Below, piece by piece: positions 39,601 to 54,600 of a DNA stretch of 64,000 nt. The stretch's first letter is position 1. Each line of letters begins with the position of its first letter. The notes under the pieces are model-generated. The model was given only the letters and a program-made list of their open reading frames with translations, made no database searches and had not been told where the DNA came from. This stretch comes from Ooceraea biroi (Eukaryota > Arthropoda > Insecta > Hymenoptera > Formicidae): the NCBI RefSeq assembly GCF_003672135.1, contig NC_039517.1:9510601-9574600 (forward strand), given 5' to 3'. The translations under genes were made by a program, and so were the position numbers.

Positions 39601-42600
39601 CGGTTTTATGAGACTTGCTTTTTATGAAAATTATTATTACGCGCGCAACAACGAGCCGAATGAATACGCGGCAATTAACATCGGTCGAGCGTGCTGCCGG
39701 GCGTTTTGCAACCGCCAGCGAGTTTTGATAAGATGTATAATTTCTCGCAGACACCCGCGCGAAAAGACTGATTACTCAAAAGCAATGCTTTCAAAGTGTT
39801 CGGTTTACCGTACCCGGCGGGCGAGCTCTCGCGAAATAAATCTTTACCGTTTGAAGTTGCAGGGGTCGGTATATACTCTTTGATATATTTTCTGTCCCCC
39901 TCTCCCCCTCCGTCGTTTCCATCGTTTATTTATGAAGGCGCAGAATAACCGAATAAGGTCTACGTGGCAAAAGGCGCTCGCGAGCATGGTGCTCCGTGCA
40001 CTCGTATTTAGCTTCCGGCGCGTTACATCCCGGAATATCGTTTAAGCATTCATGTATTCAGAGATGCGTTTTAAACGCCTCGCAATTTGAGAAACTTTTT
40101 CCCGCGTTATTTCACGGTGCTTAAGTTGCGGTGTCCGCGCAGGTACTTGGTAATAAGCGTGAACAGGACGACGTTACCTCATGTTGAGGAACGAAGCGAA
40201 CTTCTCCATTGAAATTGAACATTCCCCACGGTTTATAAAGTTTTCTCTCTGTGAAATCAAATACTTATTAACCAACACTTATTAGTTATGGAAGTCAGAG
40301 TGCCATTAACGTAAAGTTACGCAGAGTTACCTGTAAAATAACATTTTATTAAATATTTACATCCTTTAAAAGTATCATCTACTTTTTTACTCGATTGCAG
40401 CTCGAAGACTTACTTCAGTCCTCGATACAAGATATCAATAAATGCGAATACTTGGTACACTGAATATACGGGAAATATCAATTTACACATTTTTAATTTT
40501 TATGGAGGAAGAGAGAGAGACGGAGAAGAGATAAAAATAGAAATAGAGAAAGAAAGAGGAAAGATGAGATGAAGAAAATTCATTCGATGGGACTCGTAGA
40601 ATGCGGGGATAATAATTCTCGTAAATGTGTTCATTATGCAGGGACGTAAAGATGTATCCTTGCACATTTAGGTGAAACTCCGGGTGACTACAGGGAGCTG
40701 GGATATGGCGGCACGGAGGGCGTCGGGGTGGCCAGAAACGGATCTTTGGTGATCCCGCGGGTATCGCGAGATCACGCTGGATTCTACCTATGCCAGGCGA
40801 GCAATGGGATCGGGCCCGGCCTCAGCAAGCTCATTCGGCTAACGGTTCATGGTAAAATATTCACGTAACCTCGAGTTACAGTCCGGATCTAGGTACCGGC
40901 AGTATCCCAGCGGTATCCGGAATTCAGAGGATCGGAATTCGATCCGGATGATCAAAACCGGAAGGAGTGCTTCCAGGCGCTTCGTGGCGCCGAAAAGTGC
41001 GCGCCGTAAATTCTCGTTTCGGTTACGCGCATTTTACGTCAGGTTCGGATCGCGAATGACCCCTCTGGAAATGATCTTTTTGAAGGATCGCTCCGGAAAG
41101 AGCAACTGGAATTTAATTTGTTATTGCGCCCAACTATATAGGTAGGCGGACAGTGATGTGTAATGCGACAGTCATGAATTTAATAAATTTGTTAATTTGA
41201 ATTCGCGTACGGTATGTCCGCCAGAAGTTCAATAGTATTACTACAATATTCGTCACTGGATAATTGCTTCGCACCACTGGATGAAAAACCCCTCTGCGAT
41301 AGGTGGGCACGTGCGCGCGAGCACGCGCGTGCGTTCATTCCAGGCGGCATCGCACGCCGATAATTGATCCTCCTTTTTTTTCGTTCAGTTAAAAAATAAA
41401 CGCGTGCACAACAAAGAGATCGCAGATTGACCGTGCGCTTCCGGCGCAAACAGGTTTATAATTCCCCGGGGAGAAATTGAGTCGCCCACTTGTTACTATG
41501 AACAGGCGAGTTAACGTAAAACTATTATATATTGTTTTATTCTTCGTAATAATTGCTTTAAAATATTCATCGTGCATCGTGAAACCTCGTAGAAACCTCG
41601 ACAAAAATTTCTCGCTGCAGCGGGTCCCCAGGTCACAGTGAGGACGAGGCAAGAATCGGTGCGACGAGGGGAGCCTGCGATATTGCGCTGCGAGGCCGAA
41701 GGAGATGCACCTCTTGATCTCAGCTGGCGTGCTCGTGACAGCAAGATCGATCCTAATTATGACGTTAGGTTCGTATTGAAATTAATTATGCGCGTTTCGC
41801 ATGAAAGCACACGGGCTTGTAATGCACATACCACTTTGACGGTTTGCTGTATTGTTAACCGCGCACATTAATCCGTTAAATGTTGAGGATAAAAAGGAAT
41901 CAAACTTATTCCCTTTGAATTTTACGCAATCAGATCTGACCACTATGAAAGTTTGGAGTCCGATTCGTTTGATATATTTAATATTTAAATCGAATTTGAT
42001 ATTTTACATCAAAAGTAGATCTCGCAAATTGCAACATGGGCGCTCTTTTAATATGTGCATTTCAAATGAGCTTTAGAAATTCTGAGTATTGGATTAATAG
42101 TGTTTAAAATATCCGACTTTTAAACATGATCACATTCAGACACATTACATGGAAACACAATGAAACTTCAACTTAGTTTAGATTCAAAGACATATTCAAA
42201 GTAAATGTCATAGATCATAGACATAGACATTCTTTTAGCTGCTTTAGCTATTCTTATAAACACTTTCAAGAGATGAATGCAAAAACGATAAAAATCCATT
42301 CTCACAATAACGCAATATCGCAATAGAATCTGTTGTGTTGACATGACAAAAAATCATCTTTATCAAATTCGTTTGCAGAAACACAATTTACTGCTCGAGC
42401 GAATTCTTAGCAAATACGCTTTGTGTTGTACAATGTCATCACTTTGGGAACATTAATTAACTATTTATTATACCTAGTGTGAAATAATTTGCGAGTTTAG
42501 CAAAACCATTTTCAGCAAATGAAATTAGCGATTCTAAATCTATCAGCGAGCATGCAATATTATTCCTCTGAATGATCCATCAGAACGCTGATCTATTTTG

Positions 42601-45600
42601 GACTTGAGATTTTGATCTCGTTCTCTTGCCGATTCGCTCGCATATCGATTAATCGTATTGCTCTCTCCTTCTCTCTCTCTCTGATCCTTATCCAGGTACG
42701 CGGTCGACAACACTGTGGATGCTTCGGGACGCGTCACCACCGAGCTGCGGATCGTGCAGGCGAGCCACATGGACCGCGGTGACTACATTTGCGTCGCCGC
42801 GAACGCCTACGGCCACGACAAGGCGACGATCCACCTGCTGGTGCAGGAGCCACCCGATTTCCCACGTAATCTGCACGTGACCGAGCAGGGTAGCCGATCG
42901 ATCATGTTGGCCTGGTCGTCACCGGCGAACGATCGGGATGTGAATCGTGCCAGCTCGCCCATCATCAACTACATCGTGCAATACAAGGAGGCCCAAGGTA
43001 GGTACTTCTCCTTCCTTCTCTTTTCTTTTGGTTTTAGCTTTTTGTCGGAATATTCGCGAAATACCGGTCGTTCGCTATCGATCGAGAGTCGAGGGCTAGC
43101 TGGTCTCGTTATGGGTCGCCGTGTTCCAAACCGATGAAACCGCTGCGGTACGAGGCGTTTAACGCATTGACTGTCACGCACAGCCGTCCGCTGTCTCAGA
43201 GTAATACGGGAAACATATTTTTTTGAAATTACTACTAACGTCATTTGAAGTTGATGTAATTCCAACGTGGAGTTGGACGAGAGCTCTGCTCAACGTGAAA
43301 ATGCTGGAGTAAAGGGGTTTTGTGTTTTTAAACGCAGTTTCACGAAGCTTTTTTATTAGAATTTTCACGAGCTGAAAGCTACGCGCTATTTTGAGAAGAT
43401 GTGAGGCCTGCACCTTTTTCAGGAAATGCAATATTCCTGCACAACGTTTGATTTTCTAGCTTAATTCGCGTTATTCATTTTAATACATGGCGAATAAAAA
43501 CGACAGACTTACCTCGCGCCACTTGCATAATGCTCAGAGAAATGACGGCATCGCGTCGCCTCGGCATGAGTGATATGACAGTAAATGTGTCACAATCGGG
43601 AGACCGGCCGGATACCTCAAATATTGAGATTAAAATTTAAACTTTAATCTTAACGCTCGGTAATTCAGTCCGATCGATAGTTGAAGCGAGGATAAACACA
43701 CGGGGAAAATTAAAAGCGTTTGGATAATTTTCTATTTACTGCTAGCGCATGCTGTTAATCACAAACGGCTGTGTAAATATTACGTTATAGCAGTAGCATA
43801 TGTATCTGGGAATAATTCCGCAACTTTTGTGCTTGCTCGAGCGATAGAAACGCCGATGAGAACAGAAAGAAAGAAAGGAATATCGATGATGGTACACACG
43901 GCACATGGTGTATACTGCGCCCCATTGCATTCTCGATCCATCGTCATTATATGTGTACGTGCGTATTTCACAGTTGCGCTTGGCATTTCTATCATCTGCC
44001 CGAATATCATATTGAACGTCAGAGTTAACACCGCGATGTCTTCTCCCCCGAAAGCGTTATTCGAGGATAACACCGCTGCTTTTACCGGCCGAGAATCATT
44101 AATCATTTATCCTTCGACGTTCCTCCATGTCCCGCTATTCGTTTAGGATTTATTTTGGATTTATTTCGTGGCTTTCATCGGGAGCCGGTCCTCGTCCTAT
44201 CAGCGAACTGTCAGTGGCGTTCAAACGGAGCGAGTCCGATCGAATCTCCATTAATATGGAATACGACATGATATGTACCCTATTAGTAAATAATAATTTC
44301 ATCATGTGGAATGTGCGTTTCCCCAGTGTTCGTTTGCTTGTTAAAATATTTAACTTTTTAATTGCACGGTTACGTGAAACATATATTAGATCATAAAAGA
44401 GAATAACAAAGCGAAACATACGAAAATGAGTCTTAAGAGTAAAAGAATAGCCTAAAGTTTGTATGATAATTATTATGAGGAACATATACGCGGCCTCGAA
44501 AATAGTTTTTAACGACACGTTGCTTTTAGAAATTATCGTCAATCGCGTACAGAGATGTAGCGTGTATGCAATATTCATCTCGATTTATCCAATAACACTG
44601 AAAAATATCTGAGAATTTCGATGAAGAGAGATACTTCGAAAGGGTGCTTGAATATTCCAACACTTAAAAACGTGAATTCGCGCGAGTGAAAAAGATATAA
44701 ACCAGATTAATGCGTATACATCGCTGATACGTGGTAATGCAGGCATTGTTCGAGGGGCGACGACTGTATTTTCCATTTTATGAAAACGTTTCATTTTACG
44801 CGGCACCTCTGGCAGACACGAACTGGATGTTTTCTCTCATAATACACTATTTTGTGGCGTCGCTTGAAGATGCACGCGTGCAACGTAACGCGATGCAGTC
44901 CGCCGCATGAGCGGCGGCTGTCAAGAGCAATGGTAATTACATTGCTGTGTCTCCCGTAAACTCGCGTGGAGTTGATTTCGTGTAACAACGCCGCGAGTTT
45001 GTTCACGATTCGTATACTCGTATAATATGTGCCGCTCAATATTGTTCTTTGATGTTCTTCCGTGTGTTGAATCGAAGAGATCGCAGGCCGATTCACGTCT
45101 ATCGCTGATCAATTCATTCGGAGGCGAACGCTCGCGGCTGTCACATTTCTCGGCTTACATTTTCATCGCGCGGCCGAGCGCGCCTCTGACACGAGACATT
45201 TTTGCGAGGATCTTTTTTGCGCATGATATTTTGGTTATCCCACCATTCATTTCGAGCTGAATTTTTACTCGTCATGTACCTGCCTACGCACTACTCCACC
45301 TCCTCAAATCGTTTCGTCACAGACGTACAAGTTATTATTATTGAATTGCATAATTAACACGGTCGGCTGTATTGTCAAGTAATTTATCGAGATATAAAGG
45401 AAACGCTCTATTTTGCCGAGGCGTCCATGTATACATGTATACCTATATATACCAAGTGCCTCTTGGAGGCTGGGCGGTTTTCATTACGACGCGACGGCCA
45501 AGTCAAAGTTTTCTGTAAAGTCGTTTGCGAATCTTCCCTCCGCCACATCTTTGTTTTACACTCCTCGGCCACCTCGACCACCCCGTCCGCACCCCTCTCG

Positions 45601-48600
45601 CGTCCGTCCTATTTTCATGCCGCAAACTTCTCTTTGAAACGCCCCCACGCCCTGGCCGCTCGTTAACTTTGGATGTCCTCATTTACGCCTAATCGACTCG
45701 AGTCTCCCCGGCGGTGTTAAATTATCGAACTTAACGCACGAAGGGGCATGGAAGCGTCGTGGTGTTAACGCGCATAAAACATGTTCTTGAGGCAAGCACC
45801 GTCGAGAATTATTATCGCCCTTACCGAAATCGAGTCTCGCGAGGATCGAGATTCCCGAGCACTAGATACTGGCCGAACGATGATAAATTCACGCGGCCGA
45901 TGCTTGCACCGTGTAATTGCACCGCGAGATACGTATTTCACTGTGATAAGCATCGCGGGTGAATTATTATCTACGTAATTCGTGCATCGGCCCGGCAAAA
46001 TGCCGTGACCCCTCTCACCTCCACGTCGCTGATCAAAACCGAGGCTCCGGGATCTGGAATCAATTTTCAACGTGCGAGCACTTTTCCGAACGTACGTATC
46101 CGACCGTACATTCAATATTTATCGTCGGCCCGCGCAACCTTTACGTGGGTTTGAAGAACCGCCCGGTATCATCCTGTATCAAAGTGTCCGTTGGTAGCAT
46201 GATTGATCAGTTCATTCATCACGCAGAAGGAAACGTGAGCATGTCCGGTCTCAATTTTCCAATCTCCACTTCTTGATGAATCTGAGATGAACGTTTGTCG
46301 CTCATCGTTGCGACGAACCGCGCAAAAGGAATCGAGACTGTCCGCGTTGCAATGGGAGAACGATGCCCGAGTTAATCGCGCGCATCACGAAAAACGCCCG
46401 GATTTTCTGCGCCCGATAGCGCGTCTCACCTCGCGAGACTCTCGATTAACCGTTTAAGAGAACGTATCTTGCATCCTTCTAAGCGTTGTTGCCTTTTGCT
46501 GGAAAGACGTGTGGCATGAGCACAACACGCAGCAGCTGGTAGCCGGAGACAACACGGTCGCTCTGGTATCGTCCCTAAAACCCGCGACTACCTACCACTT
46601 TCGAGTGCTTGCGGAAAATCATCTTGGAACATCAGCGCCAAGCGACATCCTTCATGTCAGTATCAAACACACATTGTCGACAAAACCAAACAGTCAATGA
46701 AAATGAAAACAAAGCATGATCGAAAATGAGAAAAGTCAGAAAGTATCACATTATCACGAGCCATAACGTGCGATTACGCGAGATGGATCGTCTTTAATTT
46801 CCACGTGCGCCCACGTGGGCGTCTCGGAATTTTCGAAACAGGTGCAGACGGATGGCGAAGTGCCCAGTGGAAAACCCAGGCACGTCACCGTGGAACCCCT
46901 GGGTCCGCAGCAGCTCAAGATCACGTGGCAGCCACCGGATCGATCCCAGTGGAACGGCGAACTACTCGGATACACCATCAGCTACACCAATCTCGGGTAT
47001 CGTTATCTGCTTTACCGCTCTTGAATCGCGTGCTTTGCGACGTCTCGCGCATCGGTCCATCATCCGGAACCGGAGTCTTGAACAATGATCACGATGATAG
47101 GTTCGCCGAGTAACGCGCGACCCGACGCGCGTTCAAGCGAATTTTTACAGATCAAGCGGTGAGCGGTGACACGCGCAAAATTCACGTTCCCGGAAGCGCC
47201 GGTTTTATAGCGAACTGCCCCGAGCGAAAATTAACGTATTGCAACGAGGTACGATCAATCGTGACAGTTTGACTGTTCATAGTACCATTCTCGAGTAAGC
47301 GGAAATATTTTTTCTCGTACTTTGCGTGGTCGACAAATTTTGCAAATTGGTATATTTTTTCATTTCTTTCTTTCGACATTTTTCCACATTTTTCGTCGAG
47401 ATGGGTAAACTATGCTTTATGCCTCACATAAAAATAATATCCTTAAGCAACATGACGGAATTTATAAATTATATCATATAATTTAATTATATGTGAACAG
47501 CGAGATGTTTGCGTTATGAAATTTCCGGGCGGAATAATTGGAATCATACTTTGACCGTACTTCGACGATTCGGAAGAACCATGAATTCTTAAAATGCCTT
47601 TTGTTCGCTTCGCAGTCATAGTCCATTGAATTTCGAGATTGCTACCCCATTATATCCGAATCGGACGGCGGAACGTAATAAATGCGAACGATGAGGACGA
47701 TTTCCGGCAAACTTTGGCGACGCGACTTTCGCGTCGCGGATTTCCCGTTCTTGGACAGCACTAACTTTCGGATAATAGCGTAATATATAACAGAATAATA
47801 GAACGGTAGAATGTACAATATATTTTTTTTTCAATACTGGCTATTTGCGTTGTACCGTTAACTTTATAACGAGCAGCCGTGCTAATTGTGCGATACTGCC
47901 TTCATACAATGCAAGACATAAAAGCGTTATTTGAAGAAAGCGCAACTTCCTCCGAGAGCCGTCACTTTGAAAACTTTGGAAACTATTTTGAAATGGTCCC
48001 TTCTAGATCCATTCGCGCGGTTGACACTACGTAGATCTGAGCGCCGTTAAATGCCTTCGTGCACATGCACTTCCTATCTTCTCGCTTCAACGAACCGTGC
48101 ATCGCGCTTTATTTCAGGGATGATCAATTGATGAACACGACGCGAGTAGGAATTACCGGAAATGGGGACGGCTCGCACGATTACAGGCTAACCGGCCTGA
48201 GGAAATACACCCAATATAGCGTAGTAGTGAAGGCGTTCAACAACAAAGGAGACGGCCCGGGATCCGATCCCGTGATGGCGCATACGTTCGAGGACGGTGA
48301 GTGAAAAAGAGTCCCTTCCGCTTCCCAGTCGATCGCAGATTTGCGAGGTTTGCGAAAGAACGGAAGAGCCGGCCGCGTTAAACAAAGCAATTACGGCGCG
48401 CCGCTTTGAAGTAGACCCGTTGCATTTTGATTACGCGCCGAATGTAATAGAGAATTTGCAAATGATGAAATCAGGTTTCAAATTACAAATTAATAATATA
48501 ATATAAAGTTTGTCATAACAGCGCGCTGTTGTACAAACCCACCGCGCGGTGTATAATGCATAACATCGAACAACGCAATCATTTGCGTAACGATATTGAT

Positions 48601-51600
48601 TTAGAGAGCGAGCTTTTACGCCAGTATTTACGCTGTTATAAAATTTATCTTCGATAACAATAATTTCTTGTTGATCATTTTGTTCTGCAGCCGGGCTGCA
48701 TATAACTTGAATTACAGTTGTTTAACTTAACTTACAGTTCTCCTGAAATCGTAATTCTGGAATCAATACTTGTGCTTTCGCGATAATTCTACGATCCAAT
48801 TGACCGTGCTTAATATATAAATCAGACCGGAATTATGGTGTTAATAACGTTAGTTAGTAACGTTAATAAGTTCGAGACAGTTAATTAATTTTTTGACAAG
48901 AAGAGAGAAGAGAGCAAGCCGCTAGAGCGATTTACGGTACGATCTGACGTAGTTCCGAGTGCGCCACCGCAGAATGTAGCTTGCGCCGCACTGAATGGTC
49001 AGAACATCCAGGTGACCTGGAAACCACCGCCTTCCGACAAAGTTCACGGGGTCGTGCAGGGGTACAAGCTACTGTACGAGGCAGCGAGCGGCGCCGCGTC
49101 GGACTCGCAAACCGGCAGAGAGACGAAAATCAGTCATGCACTCAGCACGGTCCTGCACGCGCTCACTCCATATACCAACTATACCGTGCAAGTGCTCGCC
49201 TACACCAAGGCCGGGGATGGCGTCAAGAGCAGCTTCGTGTCCTGCACCACCGGAGAGACCGGTAAACTACAACTGGATAGCTAATCATTCCGTGAATCCT
49301 ATAATGTACAAACTGTCAACGAACGAATGTCACTTCACAATCGATTCTTGCAGGCGTAACACATTTTTAAAATAAAAAAGCCTGAAGCAGTTTGAAACGA
49401 TTTAAAAGGAGTGACAGCAGAACAAATTCATATGCAACTTGTAAAATTGATTTTAGCACAGTTATTTTACAGAGATGCACTTATATATAGATGTATCGTA
49501 TAGACAATAATATTTTACATTATTTATTACAATTTTATATTCAGAAATGTAGAGTTTATTCTGACACGGACACGATCTTCTTATTTCGCATGGATTTCAT
49601 GAATCTGCTCCACTTCTCGCTCTGAACGCGTCATTTATAATCGGGCTACTGGTGACCGTGCCAATTGTGTGCCGGCAGTTCCCGATGCACCGGAACGAGT
49701 AAAAGCGGTAGTCAGCGGCGAGAATGCCGTTGTGATATCCTGGCTGCCACCTCGACGGCCAAATGGGCTGCTCATCCAATACACCGTTTACATACGTGTA
49801 CTGAACCAGGGCAAGGAGGTGAAAATCACTCAGAGTGTCCTGCCCGCGCAGAAACTGCATCACGAAACGACCGGCTTGAAGGCACACGAGTCCTACGAGG
49901 CGTGGGTTACGGCATCAACTAAGGTTGGTCAGGGCTCCAGCACGCCGGTTATCAAACTTGAACCCAGCACCACCGGTAAGTGGTTTTGCATTTTGAGAGA
50001 AATTTAGGCAGGAGATCCGAGTGAGTTTCATAATCGAATTATCGTAAAATATTTAAATGGCGAGCATACAGCAATGATTCAATATTTGGATGTACTTTTA
50101 GACTCGAGAGATACATGAAAGAACGATGTAAAACAATATAACTATTTAACAATTGATCAATTTAACTGAATAATTTAAAGCTCGACAAGATTAAAGCCCG
50201 AATCGCTCGAATTGTTCGACCGTCCGTGGATTCCGAGCGCCATTCAGAATTGTCGAAAATTTCCCTCATTTCGCCATAATGAAACTTCATCGCGCGGACA
50301 TCTCGCGAGTACTTCGATCGAGCATTCTATATTAATATACTTAAGTCAGGCTTCACGATAGGGCAAGAGAGAGGGATGAGGGAGAGGGAGAGAGAGAGTT
50401 GTACTCGGCGTGCGAAACTGGCGCATCAGATATCCGAGAAAATAGTTTTACGAGATGACAGAGCACGATGCACGCACCCCGCGAAATGCTTTTCGGGGGA
50501 TGAAATATTCTCCGACCGTAAGCGAGCTTGAGCGCGCGTATTTACGACTTTTCGGTGATGTCCGCGTTTGTGGGTGGTGTTACGGCGCGTAAATGGCACG
50601 AATGGAAACTCGTAACGGGAGTGCTTTAATTAGTTCCAGCTGCCATAATATCGTTCGGCGTTGCTATCGTGGTGCCGTGGCGGGTGGACGTGAACATGGC
50701 ATGCCTGGTCGTCGGCGATCCGCGGCCGATCGTCGAGTGGCGGCGTGCCGACATAAAATTGCAAAAGTAAGTGCAACGAATCGCGTAGAGGGTAGGGGAG
50801 GCTGGGAGAGCGTGAGCTTCACGGGGAGAATTTTGCAGAGCCGACGTGGGGCCGGACAATACCCTAACTCTGAGAAACGTGCAGAGAAGCCACGAGGACA
50901 GCTACTCGTGCCACGCGAAGAATTCACTCGGCACGGACGAGATAACGTACACGCTGCACATACAAGGTAGGAGTAAAAAGGAGCCGTTAGAATCACGACG
51001 CAATTTCGCGACGTGAGCCGCATATACGCGCACGCTGTTCCTCGCTGTTGCGCGAGATACTACCATTATTAATTTCGCCGATGTGATACGCCTGGCATCG
51101 CGTCGTAACTGCTTAGGAAGCGAATAACACCACGTTCGTGATACCGCTTCGACGTGAGGCTGCGTCTTACGATCTTCGTTAAATTGGGCGAAATTGCAAT
51201 TTTCCTACGACGTACCGTAACTTTGATCAGAGGTATCGCACGCCTCCTTGAAAGCGGAGACGCTCCAGACGCCCTGCACTTCCGCGCTTCCAAACTCAAG
51301 CGCGGCAGCGAGAGCCTTACAGGATAACTCGGCTCTATTATCCTATGAATTCTTATTCGCGCGCGCAAGAGCGAGGGACGTATCTCACTTAGGGCGCGAG
51401 TGTCTGGGGGCTGTTTCGCCGTCTCTCGAGCGGCGCGCCAACTTCTAATTGGTAAACTTTACGTATAGTACCGCCGACATCGCCGACTCTGCTGGCGACC
51501 GGCACGACGACCGACGCCATCCAGCTGCAATGGAAGCAGGGCGACAACGGCGGGGCGCCTATTAAGGGATTCCTCCTGGCTTATCGCCGGGAATTCGCCG

Positions 51601-54600
51601 AATGGGAAGAGGTCATGTTGGATAGACGCGCGAGCACGCATCTGCTCGAGGGTCTGCTGTGTGGTACGCGATACCAATTCACCCTCGCGGCGTACAACCG
51701 GATCGGAAGCGGTAGCGCCAGCGACATACAGACTGCGAAGACCAACGGCTCGCAGCCGATCCCGCCACCGAAGCACCACTTCGTCAAGCCGAATCAGACG
51801 TTCGTTATTCTGGAGCTGGCGGCCTGGCAAGACGGCGGCTGCCCGTTGACCTACTTCGTCGTGGAGTACAGAAGGCTGCCCGGGGATTGGCTGCTCGGTA
51901 AGAGCGCAGAACTCCTCGCTCGAGAAGTCCAACTTCCGCGGAGAAATAATGTTCGATAATCATCCCCCGGGAACATGACGGCGAGAACCTTCACTTCCGA
52001 ATTAATTCCGAGATAAATATCCCCGGAAGTTTCGAACGAAAAAACGCAAACTGTGATTAAAAAAGAGGGGAGGCGAGTGATGAAGTCCTTCTTGCAACGC
52101 GCGGTCGCCGATCGCCTCGAATTCATTTCGAGACACACGTCGCGGGGTGGGCAGGGGATGCATGCACCCCGCAAAAAAGGAGCCGGCGCTCGACGCTCCA
52201 ATTTTCCGTCGCGTCTCGCGCGTGACGGTTATTAATCGCGACGCGTTTTCAAATATATCGCGTCCACTCCGATCGTTTATTATTCCATCAAATTTTGATC
52301 GCGCCAGGCTAAATTTATACAGGCTTGATCAATATATACGTTGCAGTGTCCAATAATGTGCCGCCGCAGTCGAAATTTCCCATCATGGATCTAGAGAGCG
52401 GCACCAGCTACGAGCTCCGCGTGACAGCTTACAATAACGCCGGTTCCACCCAGGCCGAGTACCTGTTCAGCACGCTCTCGTTGAACGGCAATAACCGCTT
52501 GCACGAGGATCATCCGCACGAGAGCGAGACCACCCCGCTCTACCTTGACGCGCACGTTTTGGCGCCGAGCGTTATCTCGGTTCTGGCTGTCATTCTGGCG
52601 ATTGCCGGCGTGTGCTTCTGCCTCAAGACACGTGAGTACGGAAACCACGTCGAAAACCATCGTTCTATCAGTTTATACGCCGCAGAATACGTGCACCTCG
52701 CACGGGCCATAGACTCGGGATTTCATTTTCCACGTCGAGGGCAAAACAATGAAAAAGGGGGGAAAATCTGTCGAGTGCCGTTTATTTTCGCCTATTCCAC
52801 TTGGTACACGTTGTAACGATTCTCCGCAGAGGATTGCAACACAAGGGGCAGCATAGTCGCGCGATGTTTTATTTTTTCGTCAACTATCCTCGATATCAGG
52901 TACAATGTCAACAGCAGCGGTCCGTGATATCCGCCTCGGGCGTTTGGTTTAATTAAAAACTTCATAAACGAATCACGTAGCTGGTCGTTGCTCCAGATAG
53001 CGGTCGCTTACTGAAACGGCAGTATCCGCGCTATGCATAATTTCCCGGAGAAATGTCTCTACGCTGGAGAACTACGAGATCAAGTTATGATAGTTCCTTA
53101 TCATCTTTGTTAATACTCACTTATACACGAGTGCCTTTATTTTACGTTCGGCAAAGATTTTAGTTAATTCTGAAACGCCGAAGTTGCTTGTCTTTCGAAT
53201 AATAAATGCGTCCAGATGCACTTTTTAAAAAGTAAACTATATTATGAAATATTTTTAATTTTTTAAATATCAGTTTCAAGCTTCAAATAGTTTAGATATC
53301 TAAAAAGTAGATTTTTCGCATCAATGGCTCTCCGAAACTGAATTTAAAAGATTACTTGATAATAATATATATAATACTTAATATCTGCAAATTTTAGTTA
53401 TACTTGTTATAATAATGATAATACTCTGCTATAGTTTTATAATTTAATTTATAATTTTTAGAATTGAATTTACATTTAAATATCGAGTTTCTATTAATTA
53501 ACAATTATCCGACGACCATGAACGGTTTAATTTAACTACTTGATCAAACAGTAATGCCAGTGAAGCGAGTCTTCGTATTCCTCGTATCGATCTTTTCAAT
53601 ATTCATGCTAATAACGTTAAAATTTTATCAGACTACAGTTTCGAAAACGGAAAAATCACGGTTTATCGACATAAATGTCATTCATCGCTTTGCTGTAAAA
53701 AAATTGATTCTCCGAGAAAAATGCGACGTACACGCGATGCTGCAAATAAGAAATCCAGTTTGCAGCGCCGTACAATATATCGTCGTGTCGGTGTCGCTAA
53801 TCGCAGATTACCAAGTGCCTGTCAACGCGAACGCGCCTCTATTTCCAGATCCAGAGAGTTCCGGAGGCGCGAACGATCCGAGCTCGCAAACACAGGCGGC
53901 TTTGGACAACAAACACAATATGGAACAGAGAGAGCAGTACTACGCCACCGTCAGGAAACCGGGACAACAGTCGCCTTGCCGCGAGGTGAGCGCCCTGGAA
54001 CGAATACCCGAGTATTCGGAAGATATTTATCCGTATGCCACCTTCAATCTGCCCGAGCAGGAAAATCTCTCGGCGAACCCCATGAGACAGGCGTTCTTCT
54101 ACGAGCGCAGCGAGACGATGCTGCAAGGTGCCCAAGTACGTTTACTTCTCACAATGGCGTTTTACGACGCATCGCGCGATCCATCTTGTGATTCTTGCGA
54201 AATTACTTTCCGTAGACTGTGACGTTCAGCTCGAAAATTCCCACACTCGCGATATTCGTGTTTCCCCGGATAAAATAACAGCGACAGCTATAAATGCTGC
54301 TCGCGCTAGCGCTCAGCCGGAATTATAACACAATGCGATTAGAGCTTCCCAATTACAGTGTTCAATTTGTCTTCTCCGTTGCATCCAGAGAAGCAAATTT
54401 CTCGAAGCGTATTGCAAGACTCGGTCGTCGGCGTCTTTATACCGTGCAGAAGCTTGAAAACCGAGATATTGATCATGTCTGATGACTATCTGGTGAACAA
54501 CACACTATAAAAAGTATAGCATATATAAAAGTATCTAATATTAACAAAATTGACAGAACGGACATTTTCCGGGAATGATCCTGGAGTATATAAGATTTTT

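Noticed and set aside
52829..52900. Possible extra tail exon starting after TTCTCCGCAG
   Set aside because: It opens in a usable phase, but the product has no Dscam-tail similarity. The transmembrane exon joins perfectly to the exon at 53807 instead.
53554..53806. 5' extension of the tail-1 reading frame
   Set aside because: Open in frame, but it lies before the acceptor at 53806. Using it would require an unsupported start and would not connect to the transmembrane exon.
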